A stretch of DNA of 64,000 bases, from positions 1,178,001 to 1,242,000 of the forward strand of contig NZ_VFPH01000002.1 in assembly GCF_006717045.1 (NCBI RefSeq). The letters run 5' to 3'. Each line of letters opens with the position of its first letter. Within the stretch, counting starts at the first letter, position 1. A model generated the notes under the pieces. It made no database searches, was not told where the DNA came from, and saw only the letters and a list, made by a program, of their open reading frames with translations. Below are positions 51,450 to 59,006 of the stretch, piece by piece. Source of the stretch: Pseudonocardia cypriaca (GTDB lineage: Bacteria; Actinomycetota; Actinomycetes; Mycobacteriales; Pseudonocardiaceae). The position numbers and the translations under genes are program-made.

Positions 51450-52907
51450 TCAGTGAGCGCCTGCGCGCGCTCGCTTCGGGAGCGCGAAGCCGAGCACGAA
51501 CCCGATCGCGATCAGGCCGGCCGCGACCAACGCCGTCGCGCTGCCCGCGTCGACCGCCGACTGCGCGGTGGGCGTCTCGCCGACGATGCTGAAGAAGACC
51601 GTGCCGAGGATCGCGATGCCGAGGGTGACGCCCAGCTGCTCGATCGCGCTGAGCGCGCCCGTCGCGGAACCGACCTCGCGGTCCTCCACGCCGCCGAGAA
51701 CGATGTCGAACAGCGGGACGAAGATCATCCCCATTCCGGTGCCGCCGACCAGCAGCGGCAGCGCCATCGTCGCGAACCCGACCTCGACGCCCACCACCTC
51801 GTAGACCGCGTACAGCCCGAGCACGCCCGCCCCCATCAGCGCGAGCCCGGTGTGCAGCAGCGCGCGGCCCAGCCTCGCCATGAGCACCCCGGAGACGGCC
51901 GAGCCGACCAGCGCACCGAACGCCCAGGGCGCCATCATCAGGCTGGCGCCGATCGCCGAGTAGCCCAGGCCGATCTGCAGCATCATGCCGATGGTGAACA
52001 TCGCGCCCATCGCCGCGAAGAAGATCGTCGCGAACGCCACGCCCGCCACGTAGGAGCGCTTCCCGGCGAGGCTGGGCTCCACGAGCGGGGTGCGGCCGGC
52101 GCGGGCGAGCCGCGACTGGCGGCGGGCGAAGATCGCGAACACCGGCACGGACGCGACCAGCGAGACGATCGTCCACGCGGGCCAGTGCAGCTCGTGCCCC
52201 TGGACCAGCGGGAGGATGAGAAGCACGGTGCCGGCCGCCGAGAGCGCGACGCTGATCCAGTCCAGGCGGGTGCCCGCTGCGGCGGGAGCGACCTTCGGCA
52301 GGTGCTTCACCGCGAGCACCGCCGTGAGGATGCCGAGCGGCAAGTTGATCAGGAAGATCATCCGCCAGCCGGTGCCGAACAGGTTCGCGTCGACCAGGAA
52401 TCCGCCGACGATCGGGCCGAGCACCGCGCCGATGCCCATCACCGGGCCGAACGCGGCGAGGGGCTTGGCCATCTCGGCGGGCGGGAACGCGTCCCGGATC
52501 AGGCCGAAGCCCTGCGGGAGCATCAGCGCCGCGAACGCACCCTGCACAACCCGACCGCCGGCGAGGACCTCCGGAGACCAGGCGAGACCGCACAGCATCG
52601 ACACGGCGGTGAAGCCGGCGCTGCCGATCAGCAGCATCCTGCGGCGCCCGACCATGTCGCCCAGCCGGCCGCCGACGATCAGCAGCACCGCCAGCGCGAG
52701 CGTGTAGCCCGCCGTCGTCCACTGCAGCGTGGCGTTGGTGCCACCCAGCTCGTCACGGATGACCGGCGCCGCGACCGACACGACGGTGGAGTCCAGCAGG
52801 TTCATCAGGGCGGCGCCGAGGACGGCGGAGAAGCCGAGCCACGACGAGCGCGTCGAGCGGGCGGCGGGGATGGCGACCGGGAGGGGCCGGTCGAGCGTCG
52901 CGGTCAT
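51450..52907 (-). CDS. MFS drug exporter, DHA2 (14-TMS) family
   Basis: A 485-residue exporter of the EmrB/QacA type with 14 predicted helices. Motif A appears as GRLGDMVGRRRMLLIG and motif C as GPVMGIGAVLGPIVGGFLVD, and NLLDSTVVSVAAPVI marks helix 1. ATG 52907 has GAGGAG upstream. The TetR gene is divergent and its operators overlap this promoter. Substrates are probably lipophilic antimicrobials. Confidence 0.9.
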   Translation of the reverse strand: MTATLDRPLPVAIPAARSTRSSWLGFSAVLGAALMNLLDSTVVSVAAPVIRDELGGTNATLQWTTAGYTLALAVLLIVGGRLGDMVGRRRMLLIGSAGFTAVSMLCGLAWSPEVLAGGRVVQGAFAALMLPQGFGLIRDAFPPAEMAKPLAAFGPVMGIGAVLGPIVGGFLVDANLFGTGWRMIFLINLPLGILTAVLAVKHLPKVAPAAAGTRLDWISVALSAAGTVLLILPLVQGHELHWPAWTIVSLVASVPVFAIFARRQSRLARAGRTPLVEPSLAGKRSYVAGVAFATIFFAAMGAMFTIGMMLQIGLGYSAIGASLMMAPWAFGALVGSAVSGVLMARLGRALLHTGLALMGAGVLGLYAVYEVVGVEVGFATMALPLLVGGTGMGMIFVPLFDIVLGGVEDREVGSATGALSAIEQLGVTLGIAILGTVFFSIVGETPTAQSAVDAGSATALVAAGLIAIGFVLGFALPKRARAGAH

Positions 52908-52919
52908 CGGACTCCTCGT

Positions 52920-52967
52920 GGAACGGAATGAACTGTTCCCCTTTAAGGTAGCGGAACGGAACGTTCC
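52920..52967. promoter_or_regulatory. Divergent operators, GGAAC/GTTCC palindromes
   Basis: GGAACGTTCC (52958-52967) is a perfect palindrome, extended to CGGAACGTTCCG, and GGAAC...GTTCC (52920-52939) is a second, spaced repeat. They lie between the exporter and the TetR gene, as expected for TetR autoregulation and exporter repression. Confidence 0.7.
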
Positions 52968-52989
52968 GGTCAAGTGGTAGGGTGGGCGC

Positions 52990-53625
52990 ATGCCAGCCGC
53001 ACCCATGAGCGGACGCCGCGCGCAGGCGGCCCGCAACGACGAGCTGATCATGAACGCCGCGCGGGAGGTGTTCGTGGCCGATCCGACCGCGCCGATCGCC
53101 GCGGTCGCCGAGCGGGCCGGGGTCGGGATCAGCGCGCTCTACCGGCGCTACGGCAGCAAGGAGGACATGCTGCGGCGGCTGTGCGCCGACGGGCTGTCCC
53201 TCTACATCCGGATCGCGGAGGCGGCGCTGGACAGCGCGGATCCGCCCTGGGAGACGTTCGTGGCCTTCGCGCGGGCGGTGGTGGCCGCCGACACGCACGC
53301 GATGACGATCTCCCTCGCCGGCACGTTCACCACGACGCCCGAGCTGATGGAGCTCGCCCAGCGCTGCGACCAGCGGGTCCGTGCGGTGGTCGACAAGGCG
53401 CAGGCGGCCGGGGTGCTGCGGGCCGACGTGACCCACACCGACTTCGGCCTCCTCTTCGAGCAGCTGTCCACGGTGCGGCGGGGCTCACCGGAGCGGACGA
53501 CCGAGCTGCGCGAGCGCTACCTGGCGCTCCTGCTCGACTCCCTGCGCACCCCGCCGCAGCACGAGCCCCTCCCCGGCCCGCCGCCCCGGCAAGGGGAGTT
53601 CGCCGACCGGTGGGAGAAGCGGTAG
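52990..53625 (+). CDS. TetR/AcrR family regulator of the exporter
   Basis: A 211-residue TetR. HTH at about residues 25-60 (APIAAVAERAGVGISALYRRYGSKEDML), then helical ligand domain (SLAGTFTTTPELMEL). ATG 52990 chosen. Divergent from the DHA2 exporter with shared operators, the standard drug-efflux arrangement. Confidence 0.9.
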   Translation: MPAAPMSGRRAQAARNDELIMNAAREVFVADPTAPIAAVAERAGVGISALYRRYGSKEDMLRRLCADGLSLYIRIAEAALDSADPPWETFVAFARAVVAADTHAMTISLAGTFTTTPELMELAQRCDQRVRAVVDKAQAAGVLRADVTHTDFGLLFEQLSTVRRGSPERTTELRERYLALLLDSLRTPPQHEPLPGPPPRQGEFADRWEKR

Positions 53626-53659
53626 CCGGTGCCGCGGAGAGTTGTGCTGGGATGACGTC

Positions 53660-54388
53660 GTGCGACCGCTGCTGCCCGCCGACGACGACCTGGACGACGA
53701 GCGGCTCGCGCAGCGCTACGCATACCCCGAGCAGTTGGGCGCGCCGTTCGTGCGCGCCAACTTCGTGGCCAGCGCCGACGGCGCCGTGTCCGTCGACGGC
53801 CGCTCCGCGGGCCTCGGCTCCCCCGCCGACCACCGGGTGTTCGTGATGCTGCGCCGGCTCGCCGACGTCATCCTCGTGGGAGCCGGGACGGCGCGGGCCG
53901 AGGACTACCGGGGCGCCCGCAAGCCGACCCGCGGCCGCGACGCACCGCCGCCGATCGCGGTCGTCACCGGCTCGGCGATGCTCGACCCCGGCGGGAGGCT
54001 GTTCACCGACACGCACGTCCCGCCGATCGTCCTCACCCTCGCGTCCGCGCCCCCGGAGCGCCGCGAGCGGCTGGCCGCCGCGGGTGGGGACGTCGTCGCG
54101 CTCGACCGCCTCACCCCCGACCTCGTGCTGGCCGAGCTCGCGCGGCGCGGGCTGCACCGGGTGCTGTGCGAGGGAGGGCCCACCCTCTTCGGCGAGCTCG
54201 TGGCGGCGGACGCGGTCGACGAGCTCTGCCTGACCGTCTCGCCGGTGCTCGTCGGGGGCACCGCAGGCCGGATCGCGACGGGACCGGCGAGCGAGCACCG
54301 CCAACCCCTCGAGCTCGCGGACGCCCTGCACGAGGACGGGGTCCTCCTGCTCCGGTACCGCCGCGCCGCCGCTACCCCGATCGGGTGA
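53660..54388 (+). CDS. Pyrimidine reductase family protein (RibD C-terminal-like)
   Basis: A 242-residue RibD_C-fold protein: RANFVASADGAVSVDGRSAGLGSPADHR, ILVGAGTARAEDYRG, and LCEGGPTLFGELVAADAVDELCLTVSPVLVGG near the C-terminus. Expected to reduce a ribosylamino-pyrimidine with NADPH, as in riboflavin or related pathways. The longer TTG 53642 start is less likely than GTG 53660. No deaminase domain is present. Confidence 0.85.
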   Translation: MRPLLPADDDLDDERLAQRYAYPEQLGAPFVRANFVASADGAVSVDGRSAGLGSPADHRVFVMLRRLADVILVGAGTARAEDYRGARKPTRGRDAPPPIAVVTGSAMLDPGGRLFTDTHVPPIVLTLASAPPERRERLAAAGGDVVALDRLTPDLVLAELARRGLHRVLCEGGPTLFGELVAADAVDELCLTVSPVLVGGTAGRIATGPASEHRQPLELADALHEDGVLLLRYRRAAATPIG

Positions 54389-54504
54389 CTTCCCGGCAGA
54401 GGGGTTCGAGAATCCGCACCCCACATACCCCACTGGCGAACACTCGCCAATGCGCTCCGCACGCGCGCGCGGGCGCGAAGAGTCGATGGAGAAGGATCAA
54501 CGGC

Positions 54505-54987
54505 ATGAGCGAGAGCACCGCGACTCCCACGACGACGACACCCACCACCACCGTCGCGTCGCCGGCCCGGCTCGCCGACGACACCACGCAGGGCAAGACC
54601 ACGATCGCCGCCTCGGTCGTACAGAAGATCGCCGGCATCGCCGCGCGGGAGATCTCCGGCGTGCACTCGATGGGCGGCGGCGTCTCCCGGGCCTTCGGCG
54701 CGATCCGCGAGCGGATCCCGGGCGGGGGCACCGGCGGCGCCAACATCGCGGGCGTTCAGGTCGAGGTCGGTGAGAAGCAGGCCGCGGTCGACCTCGACAT
54801 CGTCGTCGAGTACGGCGCGTCGATCGTCGAGCTGGCCAGGGCCGTGCGCCGCAACGTGATCACGGCCGTCGAGCGCATGACCGGGCTCGAGGTGATCGAG
54901 GTCAACATCGCGGTCAACGACATCCACCTGCCGCAGGCCATCGAAGAGGACGCGCAGCCGCCCGTGGTGTCCGCGCGGGTCGAGTGA
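54505..54987 (+). CDS. Asp23/Gls24 family envelope stress protein 1
   Basis: A 160-residue protein; after a Thr-rich tail (1-25) the Asp23 domain runs VVQKIAGIAAREISGVHSM and QAAVDLDIVVEYGASIVELA. Asp23 proteins associate with the membrane through AmaP-type anchors and respond to alkaline or envelope stress. ATG 54505 has GAAGGA upstream. First gene of a seven-gene operon with overlapping ends. Confidence 0.9.
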   Translation: MSESTATPTTTTPTTTVASPARLADDTTQGKTTIAASVVQKIAGIAAREISGVHSMGGGVSRAFGAIRERIPGGGTGGANIAGVQVEVGEKQAAVDLDIVVEYGASIVELARAVRRNVITAVERMTGLEVIEVNIAVNDIHLPQAIEEDAQPPVVSARVE

Positions 54988-55322
54988 CGGCCCCAGCGAC
55001 GAGGACGACGGCCGTGCCGAACCCACCCGACCCGGTCGAGCTGGCCGAACGGGTGGCGGCCGCCGTCGCCGCACACCCCGCGGTCGCCGCCCTGCACGGC
55101 GGCATCTACAACGACATCGCCACCTACCTGCCGGGGCGCAAGCTCGTCGGCGTCCGGATCGGCGAGGGCGACGAACCCGTCGAGGTGGCCGTCGTGCTGC
55201 GCGCCGACCGGCCGATCCCGGAGGTGGTCCGCTCGCTGCGCCGCGACGTGTCCCGGCTGTGCGGCGGCGCGGCCGTCGACATCACCGTGGCCGACATCCT
55301 CGTGCCGGAGGAGCTGCTGTGA
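54984..55322 (+). CDS. Uncharacterised protein of the Asp23/AmaP operon
   Basis: A 112-residue alpha/beta protein (VAAAVAAHPAVAALHGGIYNDIATYLPGRKLVGVRIGEGDEPVEVAVVL). It resembles the partner protein often found next to Asp23 genes in actinobacteria, but I cannot name it further. GTG 54984 overlaps the Asp23 stop. Possibly an Asp23-like domain itself. Confidence 0.75.
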   Translation: MTAPATRTTAVPNPPDPVELAERVAAAVAAHPAVAALHGGIYNDIATYLPGRKLVGVRIGEGDEPVEVAVVLRADRPIPEVVRSLRRDVSRLCGGAAVDITVADILVPEELL

Positions 55323-55558
55323 ACGAGGAGGAGCGGGCCGCCTACCGGGCCTTCGTGCGCGAGAACCACCCGGACCGCGGTGGCGATCCGGAGGTGTTCG
55401 TCGCGGGCATCGCCCGGTTCCGCGAGGCCGGGATCGTGGAGGACGATCTCCGGTACGACGCTCCCGTCGAGGTGGTGCGGCCGCTGCCGTTCCCGGTGCG
55501 CGTGGGCGTCGCGCTGATCCGCACCTGGCACCGCCGCCGCAACCAGAGAGTGCTGTAA
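55319..55558 (+). CDS. J-domain-like small protein of the Asp23 operon
   Basis: A 79-residue protein with RENHPDRGGDPEVFVAGIARFRE: an HPD motif followed by a helix, as in DnaJ helix II-loop-helix III, but too short for a complete J-domain. A basic C-terminus (RTWHRRRNQRVL) could contact membrane or nucleic acid. GTG 55319 overlaps the previous stop. It could recruit DnaK to the envelope complex, or the HPD may be coincidental. Confidence 0.6.
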   Translation: MNEEERAAYRAFVRENHPDRGGDPEVFVAGIARFREAGIVEDDLRYDAPVEVVRPLPFPVRVGVALIRTWHRRRNQRVL

Positions 55559-55568
55559 GAGGAGAACC

Positions 55569-55748
55569 ATGAACGCCACCCAGACCGGCCTGCTGGCAGG
55601 CCTCGCCCTCGGCATCGCCGGGGCGTTCGGGGGCCTCGGTGCCTTCCTGATCGTGCTGGTCCTCGGCGCGATCGGGCTGCTCGTCGGCCGCGCGCTCGAC
55701 GGCCAGCTCGACATCAACGCCCTGCTCGGACGGGGCCGCGACCGGTGA
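55569..55748 (+). CDS. DUF2273-like small membrane protein
   Basis: A 59-residue protein, mostly one or two helices (GLLAGLALGIAGAFGGLGAF, then LIVLVLGAIGLLVGRALDGQLD), ending with LLGRGRDR. Small membrane proteins of this kind are standard in Asp23/AmaP operons. ATG 55569 has GGAGAA upstream; the stop overlaps the next GTG by four bases. Confidence 0.8.
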   Translation: MNATQTGLLAGLALGIAGAFGGLGAFLIVLVLGAIGLLVGRALDGQLDINALLGRGRDR

Positions 55749-56116
55749 ACCGGCTCCCGGCCGTCGAGGAGCGTGGCCGGCTCGAGATCCATCCCGCCGT
55801 GCTGCGCAAGATCGTCGAGCACGCAGCCGACCAGGTGCCCGGCACGCTGCGCCACGAACGGCGCCTCGCGGGTATCGACATCGGAGAGGCCGGGGCCAGC
55901 GCGCGCATCACCACCGGGGCGGGCGATCCCCCCACGGTCGACGTCCGGCTCGAGCTCACCCTCCAGTACCCCGCCCCGGTGCGCACCGTCGTCGCGGCCG
56001 TGCGGGCCAAGGTGGGCGAGGAGCTCGCGCGCGTCACCGGGCACCGCGTGCGCGCCATGACCGTGACGATCGCCGGCCTGCGGCCGGCGCGTCCCGCGGC
56101 GGCCCGGCTGCTCTAG
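55745..56116 (+). CDS. Asp23/Gls24 family protein 2
   Basis: A 123-residue second Asp23-like protein (LRKIVEHAADQVPGTL, then VDVRLELTLQYPAPVRTVVAAVRAKVGEELARVTGHRV). Shorter and lacking the Thr-rich tail of the first. GTG 55745 overlaps the small membrane protein gene. Two Asp23 paralogues in one operon suggest hetero-oligomers at the membrane. Confidence 0.85.
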   Translation: MNRLPAVEERGRLEIHPAVLRKIVEHAADQVPGTLRHERRLAGIDIGEAGASARITTGAGDPPTVDVRLELTLQYPAPVRTVVAAVRAKVGEELARVTGHRVRAMTVTIAGLRPARPAAARLL

Positions 56117-56135
56117 CCACAAGAAGGAGGAAGTC

Positions 56136-56675
56136 GTGCGCGTGCTGCTGCGGGTGCTCGCCCCGCTGCTCGGCCTCGCCGTCGCCCTGGTCGGGGTGCT
56201 GGTGGTCCTCGAGGTGGTCGCGGCGTCGGTGCGGCCCGGCGGGGGCGACGGGCTCGTCGTGCCGTGGCCCGACTGGTTCGCCTCTCTCGAGCAGACCGCG
56301 TGGACCGACGCCCCGGTGCCGGGCATCGCGATCGGCGTCGCCGTCCTCGGGCTCCTCCTCGTGCTCCTCGGGCTGCTGGCCCGGCGCCACGACGTCCGGG
56401 TCGACGGACCGGCGCCCGAGATCAGCGTCACCACGTCGCCCCGCGTGCTCGCCCGCCTCGTCGGCCGCCGCGTGCGCACCGCGGAGGACGTCGCCGCAGC
56501 GTCCGTCACGGCGTCGCGGCGCCGGGTGTCGGTGGCCGCGGAGGGCTGGAGCGGCGCCGGTCCCGAGCTCGCCGACAGCGTGCGCGCCCGCGTCGAGGCT
56601 CTGCTCGACGAGATGCCGCTGCACCACCGGCCGCGGGTCACCGTGACCGTGCAGGAGCGGAGGATGCCGCGGTGA
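56136..56675 (+). CDS. DUF6286 membrane protein
   Basis: A 179-residue protein with two transmembrane segments (about residues 5-30 and 62-85) separated by a short extracellular loop, and a cytoplasmic C-terminal domain of alternating strands (RRRVSVAAEGWSGAGPELAD, then PRVTVTVQERR). Matches DUF6286, a regular member of actinobacterial Asp23 loci. Stop overlaps the AmaP start. Confidence 0.8.
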   Translation: MRVLLRVLAPLLGLAVALVGVLVVLEVVAASVRPGGGDGLVVPWPDWFASLEQTAWTDAPVPGIAIGVAVLGLLLVLLGLLARRHDVRVDGPAPEISVTTSPRVLARLVGRRVRTAEDVAAASVTASRRRVSVAAEGWSGAGPELADSVRARVEALLDEMPLHHRPRVTVTVQERRMPR

Positions 56676-57331
56676 CGACCGACCTGCCGAAGAGCACGGC
56701 CCCGAGCTCACCTGCGCTGCGGCGGCGGGCGACCGCGGCGATCGCCCGCTCCACCACCGGCGAGCGGACGCTCGCGGTGGTGGTCGGGCTCGTCCTGCTC
56801 GCCGCGGGCACCCTCGTCACGCTCCTGTCCTACGGCTACTTCGGCACGGCACGCGCCGGCCGGCCGCTGCTGGACCCGATGATCGTCGACGCCGTGCAGG
56901 CGCAGCCGCTCGTCGCCCGGGTCGTCGGGATCGCCTGCGGCCTGCTGCTCGCCGTGCTCGGGCTGGTCTGGGCCGCGCACGCCCTGCGCCCGGAACGCCG
57001 TCCCGACCTCCTGCTGGAGGGCGAACCGCTCGACGGCAGCATCGACACGTCCATCGTCGTGAGCGCCGCCGCGGCGGCCGAGGCGATGGCCGCGCAGGCC
57101 GCCGAGCTGCCCGGGGTCGGCCGGGCCAGGGCCCGGCTCGTGGGCACCGAAGCGGCACCTGCCGTCCGCATCACGCTGTGGCTCGCCGACGACGCCGCCG
57201 TGCGCGACATCCTCGCCCGCCTCCACTCCGAGGTGCTGACCACCGCCCGCGCGTCCCTCGGCCTGACCGAGCTCCCGGCGGCCGTACGACTGGAGCTCGA
57301 TCACGTCCAACCCGGCCCGCGGGTCGCATAG
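56672..57331 (+). CDS. amaP: AmaP-like alkaline shock response membrane anchor
   Basis: A 219-residue protein: two transmembrane helices (about 33-56 and 85-108), then a cytoplasmic region with VVSAAAAAEAMAAQAAELPGV and repeated DILARLHSEVLTTARA. It probably anchors the Asp23 proteins to the membrane. GTG 56672 overlaps the DUF6286 stop. Last gene of the operon. Confidence 0.82.
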   Translation: MTTDLPKSTAPSSPALRRRATAAIARSTTGERTLAVVVGLVLLAAGTLVTLLSYGYFGTARAGRPLLDPMIVDAVQAQPLVARVVGIACGLLLAVLGLVWAAHALRPERRPDLLLEGEPLDGSIDTSIVVSAAAAAEAMAAQAAELPGVGRARARLVGTEAAPAVRITLWLADDAAVRDILARLHSEVLTTARASLGLTELPAAVRLELDHVQPGPRVA

Positions 57332-57397
57332 GTTCACCTCCCCCACACCGGGTGTGCGGCACGCTGTTCCCGGATCCAGCACGACCGGGAGGGGCAC

Positions 57398-58987
57398 GTG
57401 GCACGACCACCGCGTCATGCGGTCGGAGCGGCTCGCCTCCGCCTGGTTGCTCTGCTCTGCCTCGTCGCCGCGCTCGCCGGCTGCACGGTCGGTCCGTCGC
57501 AGCGTCCGCCGGTGGCCGTACGCGGCGAGAACGTGCCCGCGGCGCCCAGTGCCCTCGCGCCGACCGAGCCGCCGGAGCTCCCGGAACCGGAACCGCAGCG
57601 GGCGAGCATCCCGTTCTTCGAGTGCACCGAGGACACCCTCGTCACGCTCGTCGAACCGGTGCCCGCCGACCGGCAGCTGCAGGTGGACTGCGGGGAGCTC
57701 ACCGTGCCCGCCGATCCCGACCAGCCCTCGCTCGGCGCCGTGACCCTGGGCGTGATCCGCGTCGGGGAGGCCGGGGCGCCCGCCGACCGGCCACCGCTGC
57801 TCGTGCTCGGCGACAGCACCCGGGAGCCGTCCACCCGGCACGCCGCAATTCTCGCGGGGCAGGTCGACCCGTCGGTGCTGCAGCAGTACACGCTCGTGGG
57901 CCTCGACCGCCGCGGAGCGGGCGAGGACATCCTGCACTGCGCGCCGGACACCGCCCGCTCCGCGCTCGTGGACGCCGACGCCGAGTCCACCGGCGAGGCG
58001 GACCTCGCCCAGCTGCTCGAACAGGCCCGCTCCGTCGTGCAGGAGTGCAACCTCACCCTCGACGGCGGCCTCGGCAGCTACCGCACCGCCGCGACCGCGG
58101 CCGACGTCGAGCTGCTGCGCGCCGCCCTCGGGGTGGAGCGGCTGTCCGCGGTGGGCGTCGGCGACGGCGCCGCCGCGCTCGCGACGTGGGCCAGGACCGC
58201 ACCCCGTTCCGTCGGGCGGCTGGTGCTCGACGGGCCGCCGCACCCCACGCAGGACGAGCCCGACCTCACCGACAGCCGCGCCGCGGCCGCTGAGGCGGCC
58301 CTCGGGGCGTTCGGGGTGGCGTGCGCCGCGCGTCCGGACTGCCCGCTCGGCCCCGACCCGCGGGCCACGGTGGCCACTCTCCTCGGGCAGCTCCAGCGCC
58401 AGCCGCTGGTGGCAACCGACGGGAGCCGGCTCACCGCGGGCGCCACGGTCACCGCGCTGCTGGCGGGCCTCGGCGAGCCGCGGCGGTGGCCGGGCCTCGC
58501 GGCGGCCCTCGCTGCGGCGAACGCGGGCGACCCGGTCCCGATGCTGACCATCCTCGCCCCGCTCACCGGGCCGAGGGGCCTGTTCGACGGGATGCTCGCC
58601 ACCAGCTGCAACGACACCCAGCGGCGCCTCGCCCCCGGCGAGATCGCGGAGGTCGCACAACGCTGGACCGCCGCGTACCCGACGTTCGGGGCGACGCTCG
58701 CTTTGCGGCTGCTGGCGTGCGCGCCGTGGCCGACCGGGCGGAAGGTCCCGCTGGCCGGTCAGGCCGATGCCGCGCCGCCGATCCTCGTGATCGGCACGGC
58801 GGCCGACCCGCGCAGCGCGCTCGACGGTGCCCGGCGCACGGCCGACTCGCTCACCACCGCCCGCTTCATCAGCTGGCAGGGTGCGGGCACCGGGGCCTAC
58901 CCGCGCACCGCGTGCGTCTCCGGCGTGGTGAACGCGATGCTGCTCGACGGCGTGCTGCCCGACTCGGGCACCCTCTGCCCGCCGTGA
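57398..58987 (+). CDS. Lipoprotein of alpha/beta hydrolase fold with degenerate active site
   Basis: A 529-residue secreted protein with a lipobox LAGC (Cys29), a Pro-rich linker to about 70, then a tripeptidyl-aminopeptidase-like alpha/beta fold (LLVLGDSTREPS, LVGLDRRGAGEDILHC, C-terminal TAP region ILVIGTAADPRSAL). The nucleophile elbow, usually GxSxG, reads GVGDGA, without Ser, and the terminal catalytic His position reads GAGTGAYP. The Asp is present. The enzyme is probably inactive as a peptidase or uses different chemistry. GTG 57398 starts the signal peptide. Confidence 0.82.
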   Translation: MARPPRHAVGAARLRLVALLCLVAALAGCTVGPSQRPPVAVRGENVPAAPSALAPTEPPELPEPEPQRASIPFFECTEDTLVTLVEPVPADRQLQVDCGELTVPADPDQPSLGAVTLGVIRVGEAGAPADRPPLLVLGDSTREPSTRHAAILAGQVDPSVLQQYTLVGLDRRGAGEDILHCAPDTARSALVDADAESTGEADLAQLLEQARSVVQECNLTLDGGLGSYRTAATAADVELLRAALGVERLSAVGVGDGAAALATWARTAPRSVGRLVLDGPPHPTQDEPDLTDSRAAAAEAALGAFGVACAARPDCPLGPDPRATVATLLGQLQRQPLVATDGSRLTAGATVTALLAGLGEPRRWPGLAAALAAANAGDPVPMLTILAPLTGPRGLFDGMLATSCNDTQRRLAPGEIAEVAQRWTAAYPTFGATLALRLLACAPWPTGRKVPLAGQADAAPPILVIGTAADPRSALDGARRTADSLTTARFISWQGAGTGAYPRTACVSGVVNAMLLDGVLPDSGTLCPP

Positions 58988-59006
58988 GCGCGGGTCACGG
59001 AGTGGC

